Shown piece after piece: positions 40,603 through 48,522 of a stretch of DNA of 64,000 nucleotides (position 1 is the stretch's first letter; each line of letters opens with the position of its first letter). The DNA comes from a virus: positions 16,802 to 80,801 of IMG/VR virus record IMGVR_UViG_3300009008_000024; one strand, written 5' to 3'. A program made the translations under genes and the position numbers. Under the pieces are notes generated by a model, which saw nothing but the letters and a program-made list of their open reading frames with translations, was not told the DNA's origin and made no database searches.

Positions 40603-42187
40603 GCACTATCTCAGCACAAAAGATGGTTTAAACCAGAAAATTTTAGAGGGGGTTAATAAGTTAGCAGACAATGTTGCTGCTACGATGGGACCGAAAGGGA
40701 GAAATGTTATACTTCATGCGCCCGGACACAACCCCATGATTACCAAGGATGGAGTAACTGTTGCCAAATTTGTGGATTTTGAAGATCCCTTTGAAAACGT
40801 TGGCGCCCAAATAATTAAACAAGCAAGCGAGGAGACCAACAGCAATGCTGGGGATGGAACTACGACCGCGACAGTTCTTGCCCGGGCAATTTTAGTAGAG
40901 GCACAGAAGCATTTGGTAGCAGGTCTTTCGCCCGTTGAACTCAAGAGGGGCATTGATAAGGCAACTGAAATTATGGTCGAGAACCTGAGAAGCGATGCGC
41001 GCAAGGTAACAAGACTGGAAGACATAGAAGACATTGCCACAATTTCTGCCAATGGCGATAGGACAATAGGGAAACTTCTTTCTACTGCGATTGACATGAT
41101 AGGTAACGACGGCAGCATAACCATCGAAGAGGCAAGATCCCTAGACACTTCTCTGGATGTCATGGAAGGATTCAGGTTTGATAGTGGGTATACTGCAACT
41201 GCCTTCGTCAATGATGAGAGGAGGGGTCTGATGCGATATGATAACCCCCTCTATTTGGTGACAGATGAGAAGATTGAGTTTGTTGAAGATATCCTTCCCG
41301 TTCTAGAACTGGCGGCGCGAGACGGTAGACCACTCATAGTGGTGTGCGAAGAGGTGGAGGGTCAGGCGCTAGCTGCCATGATCATGAATGCAGTCCGCGG
41401 CACCATGAAGGTTGCAGCGATAAAGGCGCCCAACTATGGCGAAGAGCGCAGGAATATTTTAGAGGATCTTTGCGTGAGTGTGGGTGCAACTTTTGTTTCC
41501 CGCAGTTCAGGCATGCAGTTGAAAGATGTGAAGTTGCAGCACCTAGGAAGTTCCAAGACAATTGAATGCGAGAAGTTTTCTACCACCATAGTAGGTGGGA
41601 AGGGGGAAGAGGATAAGGTGCAAGAGAAGATCGATGCGCTTAAGAGTCTTTTCGAGAAAACAAGTGGCATGCATGAGTGCGAAAGGATACAAGAGAGAAT
41701 AACGAGATTGGCGAGCGGAATTGCTGTCATTAGTGTTGGTGGCGCCACAGAAATAGAGATGACTGAGAAAAAGCACCGTGTCGAAGACGCACTTGAGGCG
41801 GTAAAGTCGGCACAAAAAGAGGGTATCGTGGTAGGCGGCGGAATGGCACTCCTAAGCGTTGCTTCTCGATTGAACCTGGCAGATTTTTGTGAGGAAGGCA
41901 CAGAAGAATCATGCGGCGCTAGCATTGTCTTGAGAGCGGTTGCGGCACCTCTGCGCCAAATGGTAGAAAACGCAGGGGGCAAGCCAGATGTTATATTGAA
42001 CGCAGCAAGAGAGTTAGATGCTGGTCGCGGATTTGATTTGCGTAAGGATTTTGGAGAATGCGAGGCAGTGGATATGTTCGAAGAGGGGATCATAGATCCA
42101 CTAAAGGTGGTAAGATCTGCACTTCAGAACGCTGCATCGGCAGCAGGAACTCTTTTGACTAGCAGTCATGCGATTATATCCAAATAG
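40592..42187 (+). CDS. groEL: GroEL-type chaperonin
   Basis: 531 residues. Near the N-terminus NVAATMGPKGRNVIL and ITKDGVTVAKFVDFEDPFENVGAQIIKQ; the ATP site NAGDGTTTATVLARAI at about residues 84-99; GYTATAFVNDE; and IVVGGGMALL near residue 410. Lacks the Gly-Gly-Met tail. Phages usually encode at most a GroES substitute; a full chaperonin beside a GroES-like gene allows host-independent folding, perhaps of the unusually large sheath or capsid proteins. GGAGGA precedes the ATG. Confidence 0.97.
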   Translation: MATKHYLSTKDGLNQKILEGVNKLADNVAATMGPKGRNVILHAPGHNPMITKDGVTVAKFVDFEDPFENVGAQIIKQASEETNSNAGDGTTTATVLARAILVEAQKHLVAGLSPVELKRGIDKATEIMVENLRSDARKVTRLEDIEDIATISANGDRTIGKLLSTAIDMIGNDGSITIEEARSLDTSLDVMEGFRFDSGYTATAFVNDERRGLMRYDNPLYLVTDEKIEFVEDILPVLELAARDGRPLIVVCEEVEGQALAAMIMNAVRGTMKVAAIKAPNYGEERRNILEDLCVSVGATFVSRSSGMQLKDVKLQHLGSSKTIECEKFSTTIVGGKGEEDKVQEKIDALKSLFEKTSGMHECERIQERITRLASGIAVISVGGATEIEMTEKKHRVEDALEAVKSAQKEGIVVGGGMALLSVASRLNLADFCEEGTEESCGASIVLRAVAAPLRQMVENAGGKPDVILNAARELDAGRGFDLRKDFGECEAVDMFEEGIIDPLKVVRSALQNAASAAGTLLTSSHAIISK

Positions 42188-42204
42188 GGAACTACTTATA
42201 AATA
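42188..42204 (+). promoter_or_regulatory. Candidate late promoter with T4-type TATAAATA
   Basis: GGAACTACTTATAAATA directly after the GroEL stop. It ends in an exact T4 late box TATAAATA (42197-42204) and combines it with the ACTAnTTAT motif of this phage. The next start is 19 bases on. Confidence 0.5.
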
Positions 42205-42222
42205 TTGCACGGGGGAATCGTT

Positions 42223-42501
42223 GTGGCGTCAACAAAAGAAACAAAAGAAGTTTGTTTAACAATGCTGGATGGGAAATTGGATATGCTGGACATGAAAATA
42301 GATGAGTTAAAAGAAAAGCAAGAAGACATGGCCGAGGACATATCAAAGGTGAAAGAGGCAGTTTACCACCCGGATGAAGGATTGTACGCTAGGTTACGAG
42401 AATTAGAATCATGGCAGAAAACTTCTACTCGGTTCATATGGATGCTAGTGTCTTCTACCCTCGGAATATTCGCCTATATTGTTACTAAAATTTTATCTTA
42501 A
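42223..42501 (+). CDS. XhlA-like membrane-anchored coiled-coil protein
   Basis: 92 residues from the GTG at 42223, with GGGGGAA upstream. A coiled coil (LDMKIDELKEKQEDMAEDISK) leads to a single C-terminal membrane helix (FIWMLVSSTLGIFAYIVTKIL). This is the layout of haemolysin XhlA and similar holin-associated proteins, so a lysis role is possible. It has its own late-type promoter candidate. Confidence 0.7.
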   Translation: MASTKETKEVCLTMLDGKLDMLDMKIDELKEKQEDMAEDISKVKEAVYHPDEGLYARLRELESWQKTSTRFIWMLVSSTLGIFAYIVTKILS

Positions 42502-42509
42502 TTTTTTAC

Positions 42510-42538
42510 TTGACAAGCGGCGCAAGATGCGATATAAT
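42510..42538 (+). promoter_or_regulatory. Sigma-70-type promoter
   Basis: Perfect TTGACA (42510-42515), 17 bases, perfect TATAAT (42533-42538), before the small-gene cluster beginning at 42570. Confidence 0.9.
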
Positions 42539-42569
42539 ATATTATTAGAAAATGGAAGGAGATCTTTTA

Positions 42570-42887
42570 ATGGTAAAAGAGGTTAAAATATCTCTAAGGG
42601 GAGCACTAGAAGATCTCCCGGAAGAGATGGCAGAGTTGCTAGAGATAGCATCTGCCAAGATGAGGGGCGGCACCTCTGTCCTGGATCGAGCAGTGAAAAG
42701 ATTGGCGGATAGCGGAAGCATCAAGCATGCTCTGGTAGACTTGGAAGAGGTAAGGTTGCTTCTTTATAAGTTAGATAATAGAATAGGAGATTGTATGAGT
42801 ATCCTAGAGGGATATGCCCAGCACCATTCGGGCGCTGAATTATTGCCCGAACCAGATCTCCCGCCGGAGATGAAAGAGGATGAGTAG
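42570..42887 (+). CDS. Small helical protein, unknown
   Basis: 105 residues from the ATG at 42570, served by GGAAGGAG; the earlier ATG at 42552 is inside that site. Helical throughout with an acidic Pro-rich tail (LLPEPDLPPEMKEDE). No motif recognised. First gene after a perfect early promoter, so it is an early product. Confidence 0.7.
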   Translation: MVKEVKISLRGALEDLPEEMAELLEIASAKMRGGTSVLDRAVKRLADSGSIKHALVDLEEVRLLLYKLDNRIGDCMSILEGYAQHHSGAELLPEPDLPPEMKEDE

Positions 42888-43176
42888 TGTCCCCTATGAG
42901 AGAGGAGATCTGGTATACTTGCGCCAAGGATGCCTCCTGTTTGATTGGGTGGATTTTAGAGCGGCGCACAGATGCTCGCCAGATGATTACGGCATGGCGA
43001 TGGCAACACTTGGTTACGCTAGAGTGAGCAAACCATCGGTGGGCATGATTCTCCAAAGGAGCGATCATATGGAGGATAAATATGTGGTTTTCTGGAAGGG
43101 CAAATTACATATTGTGCATGCGCGCGAGTGTCGTGGACTAAATAATAAAAAAAGAAAGGGCAAAAAATGCTTATAA
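42880..43176 (+). CDS. Small GDLV-type beta protein, unknown
   Basis: 98 residues, overlapping the previous gene by 8 bases. RGDLVYLRQG then a VGMILQRS strand and YVVFWKGKLHIVHA: the pattern GD(L/I)V...G(l/i)-(V/I)...V.W of a small SH3-like barrel that recurs in at least six genes here. Basic C-terminus (NNKKRKGKK). Function unknown. Confidence 0.65.
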   Translation: MSSVPYERGDLVYLRQGCLLFDWVDFRAAHRCSPDDYGMAMATLGYARVSKPSVGMILQRSDHMEDKYVVFWKGKLHIVHARECRGLNNKKRKGKKCL

Positions 43177-43463
43177 AACTTATAGAAGTAACAAAAAGGG
43201 CGAGCGTGGGAAGTAGTCGCGGATATGACATGGGAGAAGTTTTTGTAAACCCGGAAAATATTGTAAACATCCGGGAAGACACTAGTCTCAATTCCCTCTT
43301 TCAGGAGGGAAAATTACCGTGGAAAGAACTCAATGAATACACTACATTTTCTACAATCACATTAAATAGCGGAGGATTCTCTTCTACTGTTACTGTAGCG
43401 GGTTCCCCCTCTCAAATACAAGAAAAGTGTTATGCTACGAAAAAGCAACTATTGAGGGGGTGA
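43167..43463 (+). CDS. Small conserved phage protein, unknown
   Basis: 98 residues; starts within the end of the preceding gene. MLIKLIEVTKR, VFVNPENIVNIREDT, EGKLPWKELNEYTTFSTITLNSGG and a final TVAGSPSQIQEK helix. The INI-rED-then-LNSG pattern is familiar from small early proteins in T4-like phages. No enzyme motif. Confidence 0.7.
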   Translation: MLIKLIEVTKRASVGSSRGYDMGEVFVNPENIVNIREDTSLNSLFQEGKLPWKELNEYTTFSTITLNSGGFSSTVTVAGSPSQIQEKCYATKKQLLRG

Positions 43464-43466
43464 AAG

Positions 43467-43727
43467 GTGGTAGAATATATTCATGTCTATTGCAAGGTGG
43501 AATGTCCCTTTTGCAAGGATGCGATCACTCTCTTGGAGGAAGAGAAGAGGGATTTTGTGGTGACTGTCATTGATCACTGCAAACCATTTGAGGACGGAAT
43601 TAAAAGGGAATTGAATTTTAAGACAGTCCCTATAGTTCTCAAGCATCGCGCCGACGGAAAAGTAGAGATGATCGGTGGGTACACCGAGTTGCGATCTTAT
43701 ATTCAAAAAGAGAAAGGAGCAAAATGA
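43467..43727 (+). CDS. Glutaredoxin-like protein
   Basis: 86 residues, GTG start. YIHVYCKVECPFCKDAITLLEE places the redox motif CPFC at residues 13-16, and FKTVPIVLK gives the cis-proline loop, followed by IGGYTEL in place of the usual IGG-xD-L. It could reduce the class II ribonucleotide reductase. Its stop overlaps the next ATG. Confidence 0.9.
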   Translation: MVEYIHVYCKVECPFCKDAITLLEEEKRDFVVTVIDHCKPFEDGIKRELNFKTVPIVLKHRADGKVEMIGGYTELRSYIQKEKGAK

Positions 43728-44122
43728 TTATTTGTAGTTTGAGGGATATTTCCTGCACACCGGAGGAATTCCGCAAGGGCAGGTACCATGGTTCGAATTT
43801 TTGGGATCTGAAAGGTTTCGCGAAGAGTTGCTGGGTGGTAGCCGCCTATATCGACTATGATAGTACCGATCAGTTATGTCAGGCGCCTCCCTGGAAGACA
43901 GAGGAAGATATCATGAATGAGTGCGTCGAGTATCTCAATAGACCCCCCAAGAGGAAGAAGTATGAGAAGAAAGAGCAGAATTCTCCTTACGGAAATTTGT
44001 CCATCTATCAATACACCTTCAAGAAGGGGGAGACCGGAAAATCATATATAGAAGCGCTTCTGGTTACCGACCAGAGGGAGAATGTGCATTTTTGGGGAAA
44101 AGGCAAAAGCGATAAGTTGTAG
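43724..44122 (+). CDS. Unknown protein
   Basis: 132 residues, ATGA overlap with the glutaredoxin gene. Begins MIICSLRDISCTPEEFRKG; has a Trp-rich centre and a Lys-rich segment (PPKRKKYEKKEQ), and ends in a beta hairpin-like ENVHFWGKG. No family recognised. Codon use is like its neighbours. Confidence 0.65.
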   Translation: MIICSLRDISCTPEEFRKGRYHGSNFWDLKGFAKSCWVVAAYIDYDSTDQLCQAPPWKTEEDIMNECVEYLNRPPKRKKYEKKEQNSPYGNLSIYQYTFKKGETGKSYIEALLVTDQRENVHFWGKGKSDKL

Positions 44123-44123
44123 A

Positions 44124-44137
44124 GGAAACTAGTTATT
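44124..44137 (+). promoter_or_regulatory. Candidate late promoter motif (GGAAACTAGTTATT)
   Basis: Same form as the sites at 37611 and 46992, in the gap after a stop codon. Nine bases before the next ATG. Confidence 0.35.
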
Positions 44138-44145
44138 TTATGGTC

Positions 44146-44487
44146 ATGAAAAGAATAATGGAGAATTTTAAGTATTTTGTGCGAGAGAGCACAGAGATGC
44201 CCGACTTTAAATTTGAAGCAATTCTTAAAAATGCTAGCACGAAGGAACGAGGAAAGCAAGATATTTTGAATGATATCCGCGCTCTCAAGGGGATAACGGT
44301 GGTATATATCGTGTCGGCAGAAAAGCCGCGAGCAGGAGAGGATATGTCTCTCTTGTCCCTCAAGGTAGATAGGTATGTGCTGGGGCATGCCTCGGTTAGT
44401 AGTATAATTAGCGAATTAGTAAAGAACATCAAGAGGATGGATGGTGTCCTTTCTTTTGCTGTCAAGGGTATTCCGGAACAAATATGA
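44146..44487 (+). CDS. Virion-protein candidate with capsid-targeting-like leader
   Basis: 113 residues from the ATG at 44146. N-terminus MKRIMENFKYFVRESTEMP mirrors the MKILLENFKKYLHEE leader of the L,D-transpeptidase-like protein. The body ILNDIRALKGITVVYIV, then LSLKVDRYV and a VKNIKRMDGVLSF end, has the ferredoxin-like strand-helix pattern of small conserved proteins in vibrio and marine T4-like phages. Preceded by a late motif. Probably packaged; function unknown. Confidence 0.65.
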   Translation: MKRIMENFKYFVRESTEMPDFKFEAILKNASTKERGKQDILNDIRALKGITVVYIVSAEKPRAGEDMSLLSLKVDRYVLGHASVSSIISELVKNIKRMDGVLSFAVKGIPEQI

Positions 44488-44488
44488 G

Positions 44489-44695
44489 ATGGACGACAGT
44501 ATTCTTTATGTGAAGAGTGTGTGTATGGTTTGCAGGAATCGTACATATGCGTGCGATTATTGCAATGGCGAGGGAAGAACTTTTATAGAGGCATCAGATA
44601 AGACAATAGCAGATTGGATAAAGAGAGTGGAAGTGAGCAGAAGAAACAATATAATAGAGAGTGCTATGGAAGGGGACCAGAATGAGACTGGATAA
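44489..44695 (+). CDS. Small DnaJ-like zinc-finger protein
   Basis: 68 residues from the ATG at 44489, two bases after the previous stop. CMVCRNRTYACDYCNGEGRTF has two CxxC pairs and the CxxCxGxG form of DnaJ zinc repeats. The C-terminus is helical. It may bind nucleic acid or unfolded protein. Overlaps the next gene by 14 bases. Confidence 0.65.
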   Translation: MDDSILYVKSVCMVCRNRTYACDYCNGEGRTFIEASDKTIADWIKRVEVSRRNNIIESAMEGDQNETG

Positions 44696-45026
44696 GAAGG
44701 AAAAGAGTGTGATAAAGAAAGAAATTAAGGAAGAGGCATACGGCAGATATAGCGAAATGATGGACTCTATGCTGAAGAAGTCCTACTACCAAGGATTTAA
44801 GTCAACGCTGAGTACATTCCTTTCTTTGAGTATGTGTGCTGAGGCGACAAAAAATAACCTAATCAAGATGGGTGGCGACAAGGACTTGATCGATTCCGCG
44901 CGCGCCACCATTATCGAAGAGATTTGGAATCTCATGGATTTATACGAAAAGGGCATATTTCAACAACTAGTTCAGAAGCATGAGCAGGAAAAAGAACTAG
45001 AAAAAGAAGAGACTGGTAAAGGGTAG
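44682..45026 (+). CDS. Helical protein, unknown
   Basis: 114 residues from the ATG at 44682, with GGAAGGGGA upstream. Basic N-terminus (RLDKKEKSVIKKEIKEEAYGRY), then two hydrophobic helices and an acidic Glu/Lys tail. No motif. Directly precedes the large lipoprotein gene. Confidence 0.6.
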   Translation: MRLDKKEKSVIKKEIKEEAYGRYSEMMDSMLKKSYYQGFKSTLSTFLSLSMCAEATKNNLIKMGGDKDLIDSARATIIEEIWNLMDLYEKGIFQQLVQKHEQEKELEKEETGKG

Positions 45027-45040
45027 AATCTGGGATACAT

Positions 45041-46987
45041 ATGGCGAGACACACCTATTTAGCACTTTTATTTTTATTTTTGTTGCATGGGTGTTCGTGC
45101 GATGAGAATCTAACATATGTGTGTCCGCCTCCCCAACCTTGCGTAAATCTTTCTGATGGCGGAATAGAAGTGTTGGACGAGAGTTTCATCTCTCGCACGA
45201 AGGGTGAATGCCGATTAGGATACACTGACTGCGATGAGGAAAACAAAGACATCTGCATTGGTCAAATAAACCCAACAGAAGAGACATGTGACGGTTTGGA
45301 TAATGATTGCGACGGCATAGCAGATAATGGGTTGTTTATAGATGAAGACAATGATTCATTCAACGATCCAGATTCTTGCTTGGGACCAAAAACAGATTGC
45401 GATGATGACGACCCAGCAGCATTTCCAGGCAATGAAGAAGTGTGTGACGGCGTGGATAATGATTGTGATGGCGAAATAGACAACATAGGACCATTCGAAT
45501 GTTGGACTGGTGGAGAGAGCGCAGTATTTAATGAGAATTCTCCATGTAGGACAGGTGTTGTAGAGTGTGTTGATGGTGCATGGTCAGGGTGTTTGGGGCA
45601 AGTTTTCCCAGTGCCAGAACAGTGTGATTTAATAGACAATGATTGCAATGGAGAAGTTGATGATTCTCCATGGGGAGAGGGAGAACCATGTGGACCGCAA
45701 AGCACCATAGGGCAGTGCTCATATGGTTATGGGGTGTGCGTCTCGGGCGAGATGTATTGTATCGATGCCGTCTATCCGCAGAATGAAGCATGTGATGCTG
45801 TTGATAATGATTGCAATGGGTTTGTTGATGAAAATTTAGAAAGACTTTGCGAAACTGAATGTGGGTATGGCGTAGAAGAGTGCTCTGGTGGCATTTGGGA
45901 TAATTGTAGTGCTCCTGCGCCGCAGGATGAGATATGCGACATGATCGACAACGACTGCGACGGAGAGGTGGATGAGGGATGTTTGTGCATTGTAGGCGAT
46001 TCTAGGACGTGCCAGGAGGAGAATATGTATGATCCTGTAAGCGGAGAGCATAGGAATTGTGGTATCGGGGTAGAATATTGTGATATTTTTGGAATGTGGG
46101 GAGACTGCTACTGGACAGGCATTCAGGCCGAAGTTTGTAATAACTGGGACGATGACTGTGACGACATAATAGATATGATGCAGTCATCTTGTGGAAATCA
46201 GGATAGTTCTACGGTGGGAGTTGGCGAATGTAAACTTGGCACCACCACATGCATAGAGGGTGAGTGGGGAATATGCGAAGGTGAAATATCTCCCATGGAA
46301 GAAGTGTGTGATCAACTGGACAATGACTGCGATGGAGAGATTGATGAAGATCTGAACTCTCATGAGAAAGTTGATATGGTATTTGCTATTGATATATCTG
46401 GTTCCATGTGCAATTATGTAGACGCACTGGCGCAGGGAATAATGGCATATATTGCCGACTTCGAAGATACGGAACATAGGTTTGGGTTGGTTGTGTTCCC
46501 CCCTCCCAACTATTCACCAGTAGGGGAATATCAACCCAGGTATCAAGTAATGACAATTCCTCCTCTTGTTGACGTGACATCTTTCTTATTTGAATTGGCA
46601 AATCTAGATTGTAATGGCGGAGGATCAGAACCAAGTTATGATACGATGTATGATCTGGTGCGCCCCGACGACCCAGCTGGCATAGGGTGGAGAGACGATG
46701 CCTATCCCTACATAATAATGATTACAGACGAACCGGCACAGTCTTGGGACAACCTAGGAGAATCCAATATTGCTCCCCACACCAATAATTGTGCAATAGG
46801 CGAATGTGTTGCCGGCGATAAGATAGAAGTGTTTGTTATTTCAAAACCAGGATATCTGTGGAGTTGGGACGATGTTATTTATGGAGACTTCGACAGATAT
46901 TTTGCTATAGATCCAGCAGAAGGAAGTAGGTATACTATAATGCTGCAAGAAATTTTTACAAACGTGTGTTTGCCAGAAGGAGAGTAG
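45041..46987 (+). CDS. Large MopE-repeat / VWA lipoprotein
   Basis: 648 residues. Signal peptide LALLFLFLLHGC with lipobox Cys18. Residues about 80-445 hold seven copies of the CDxxDNDCDGxxDE motif (putative metal-binding, as in MopE and many deltaproteobacterial surface proteins), separated by Cys-rich GxCxxG...C..G.W..C modules. From about residue 447 comes a von Willebrand A domain with VFAIDISGSM, an intact MIDAS DxSxS, and YIIMITDEP. No C-terminal anchor. It would sit lipidated at the cell surface or periplasm. Highly unusual for a phage and probably of bacterial origin. Preceded by a weak ribosome site. Confidence 0.9.
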   Translation: MARHTYLALLFLFLLHGCSCDENLTYVCPPPQPCVNLSDGGIEVLDESFISRTKGECRLGYTDCDEENKDICIGQINPTEETCDGLDNDCDGIADNGLFIDEDNDSFNDPDSCLGPKTDCDDDDPAAFPGNEEVCDGVDNDCDGEIDNIGPFECWTGGESAVFNENSPCRTGVVECVDGAWSGCLGQVFPVPEQCDLIDNDCNGEVDDSPWGEGEPCGPQSTIGQCSYGYGVCVSGEMYCIDAVYPQNEACDAVDNDCNGFVDENLERLCETECGYGVEECSGGIWDNCSAPAPQDEICDMIDNDCDGEVDEGCLCIVGDSRTCQEENMYDPVSGEHRNCGIGVEYCDIFGMWGDCYWTGIQAEVCNNWDDDCDDIIDMMQSSCGNQDSSTVGVGECKLGTTTCIEGEWGICEGEISPMEEVCDQLDNDCDGEIDEDLNSHEKVDMVFAIDISGSMCNYVDALAQGIMAYIADFEDTEHRFGLVVFPPPNYSPVGEYQPRYQVMTIPPLVDVTSFLFELANLDCNGGGSEPSYDTMYDLVRPDDPAGIGWRDDAYPYIIMITDEPAQSWDNLGESNIAPHTNNCAIGECVAGDKIEVFVISKPGYLWSWDDVIYGDFDRYFAIDPAEGSRYTIMLQEIFTNVCLPEGE

Positions 46988-46991
46988 AACT

Positions 46992-47006
46992 GCCAACTAG
47001 TTATTG
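46992..47006 (+). promoter_or_regulatory. Candidate late promoter motif (AACTAGTTATTGG)
   Basis: Follows the lipoprotein stop and precedes the next ATG by two bases; same ACTAGTTATT core as at 37611 and 44124. Confidence 0.3.
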
Positions 47007-47008
47007 GT

Positions 47009-47299
47009 ATGATGTCTATTCGCGAATTCAATAAAGATGTAGTTGAAAAAAAGCTTGACATTGCCCATGGTGATCTGGTATACTTAAGGGGAGATTTAGG
47101 TTTCCGGGCGGGAATAGGCGTTGTTATATCAACGGAGAGATGGAGTTTTGACGTTTTTGATCTGCCTTTTGCCACCCAAGAGAGATGCTTTTTTATGGAC
47201 AGTGGATCGCCGCCCGCCCTAGTTGGAGGGGTGCTGGTATACTGGTTCGGAATAGAGAAAGAGATGTGGATGGAAGATCAAGATCTTTCTCCGCTGTGA
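47009..47299 (+). CDS. Small GDLV-type beta protein, unknown
   Basis: 96 residues. After a helical start comes AHGDLVYLRGDLG, GIGVVIST, and VLVYWFGIEKEMWM: the same small barrel pattern as the protein at 42880. No clear ribosome site before the ATG. A promoter-like sequence lies inside its 5' part. Function unknown. Confidence 0.65.
   Translation: MMSIREFNKDVVEKKLDIAHGDLVYLRGDLGFRAGIGVVISTERWSFDVFDLPFATQERCFFMDSGSPPALVGGVLVYWFGIEKEMWMEDQDLSPL
47055..47084 (+). promoter_or_regulatory. Possible internal promoter
   Basis: TTGACA (47055-47060), 18 bases, TATACT (47079-47084), inside a coding sequence; could drive the peptidase gene at 47312. Confidence 0.35.
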
Positions 47300-47311
47300 A
47301 AGGAAAAAATA

Positions 47312-47812
47312 GTGTTCAACATGCTTCTTGTTCCCGCAATGTTTTCCCTAGTAGGAAATTCGCTAGATGCTTCGGCGCGCCAACCCATCGTAGTTACTGC
47401 ATACTTGGAAGGGCGCCCCTCGCCACTAGTGGTTAGTCCAATTCAGCAGCGGGATAGAAAAAATAGAAAGATGTTCTTGTCTCGTCGCGCAGCAGAAAAC
47501 TTTAGAGATATGATGGTAGACGCCGCGCGCCAAGGAATATATATACGAGCAGTGTCCGCATATCGAACCCATCATGAGCAGCGTATCCTAAGAAGGAGAC
47601 TGGGGAGTGTTGCAGCACCACCCGGGTGGAGCAATCACCAGCAAGGCATATCAGTAGACATTGCCGGAACGCGCCGCACCATCAAGGGCAAGAAATATAG
47701 GACAATTTTGTTTTGGTGGTTGAAGAGAAATGCGAAAGAATATGGATTTTATAATGATGTTCCGGAAGAACCGTGGCATTGGACGTTTAAGGAGGTAAGA
47801 GAATATGGATAA
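47312..47812 (+). CDS. VanY-like D,D-carboxypeptidase (M15B)
   Basis: 166 residues, GTG start served by AAAGGA. N-terminal hydrophobic signal (MLLVPAMFSLVGN). Core motifs: AVSAYRTHHEQ, PPGWSNHQQGISVDIAG with zinc ligands His and Asp, then KEYGFYNDVPEEPWHWTF with the catalytic Glu and third His ligand. Cleaves D-Ala from or within peptidoglycan peptides, probably as an endolysin or accessory lysis enzyme. Overlaps a small membrane protein gene. Confidence 0.88.
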   Translation: MFNMLLVPAMFSLVGNSLDASARQPIVVTAYLEGRPSPLVVSPIQQRDRKNRKMFLSRRAAENFRDMMVDAARQGIYIRAVSAYRTHHEQRILRRRLGSVAAPPGWSNHQQGISVDIAGTRRTIKGKKYRTILFWWLKRNAKEYGFYNDVPEEPWHWTFKEVREYG

Positions 47813-48041
47813 AGAGGAGGAAGGGAAGAGGAGTATGAGGCAATATCATTATGTTACAGTAATTTTGTTTGCTTCCTTGCTTGTCTTTTTGATTGCCCAG
47901 AACATACTTGCAGTTAAGTTGGTTTTGATGGGCACTGTTTGCGTAAAGGCATATGGATTTATATATAAGGAAATAAAATATGAGTTTTATTCCTGTATCA
48001 TCTATATGATGCTTTTGGCGTACTTATTATTCTACCAATAA
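47805..48041 (+). CDS. Two-helix membrane protein, holin candidate
   Basis: 78 residues; 8-base overlap with the VanY-like gene, served by GGAGG. Charged N-terminus (MDKEEEGKRS), then membrane helices at about 17-42 and 58-77, C-terminus very short. Adjacent to a peptidoglycan peptidase, so a holin role is reasonable, but the N-terminal charge pattern is not decisive. Confidence 0.65.
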   Translation: MDKEEEGKRSMRQYHYVTVILFASLLVFLIAQNILAVKLVLMGTVCVKAYGFIYKEIKYEFYSCIIYMMLLAYLLFYQ

Positions 48042-48049
48042 GGTACAAC

Positions 48050-48223
48050 ATGTTTGATCGTATGAAAAGATATATATTATATATACTTTTTAGGATGTTG
48101 AGGGTGGATATAGACTTTCAGCGTAAGTGTAAATATTGCTTCAATGAGAGGACGTGGCAAACAAAGGGTGGAGAGTTAGTGTGTGATAAACATAACATTT
48201 TAGTTAAAAGGAGAAAAAAATGA
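48050..48223 (+). CDS. Small basic zinc-ribbon protein
   Basis: 57 residues. Basic amphipathic start (MFDRMKRYILYILFRMLRV) and CKYCFNERTW...LVCDKH with Cys and His ligands. Ends in KRRKK, overlapping the next ATG. ACAAGG-like ribosome site AAGG lies seven bases before the ATG. Function unknown. Confidence 0.55.
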   Translation: MFDRMKRYILYILFRMLRVDIDFQRKCKYCFNERTWQTKGGELVCDKHNILVKRRKK

Positions 48224-48522
48224 GTATTCAGAGCACAATTGTAGAGGCGGTTAACCGCGCGATGAGTTCGCAAAACAGGGAAACTGCGGTACCAACCGCA
48301 GATCTGGCAAGGATGATTCAAGAGGGAGAATCCCAGATTGAAGATCTATTCACGCGCCTAAAAGAGGAGAAGCGCCAATCAATGATATTGAAAGATAGAG
48401 TTGTATCTCAAAAAGATACTATTGATAGACAAAAAGATACTATTGATAGACTATCAACTAATGTTTACGAACTAAAACGGGAACTAGACAAGAAGAGGAG
48501 CATGCGCAATGAAAGAAAGTGA
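48220..48522 (+). CDS. Coiled-coil protein, unknown
   Basis: 100 residues; ATGA overlap, good site AAAAGGAG. A long coiled coil from about residue 35 to the end, containing a duplicated QKDTIDR unit. Basic C-terminus (DKKRSMRNERK). May be structural or a spanin-like partner, but it has no signal peptide or membrane helix. Confidence 0.65.
   Translation: MSIQSTIVEAVNRAMSSQNRETAVPTADLARMIQEGESQIEDLFTRLKEEKRQSMILKDRVVSQKDTIDRQKDTIDRLSTNVYELKRELDKKRSMRNERK
48410..48451 (+). repeat. Tandem repeat, 2 x 21 bp, coding
   Basis: Two identical copies beginning AAAAAGATACTATTGATAG, each encoding seven residues of the coiled coil, so the heptad phase is preserved. Confidence 0.95.
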
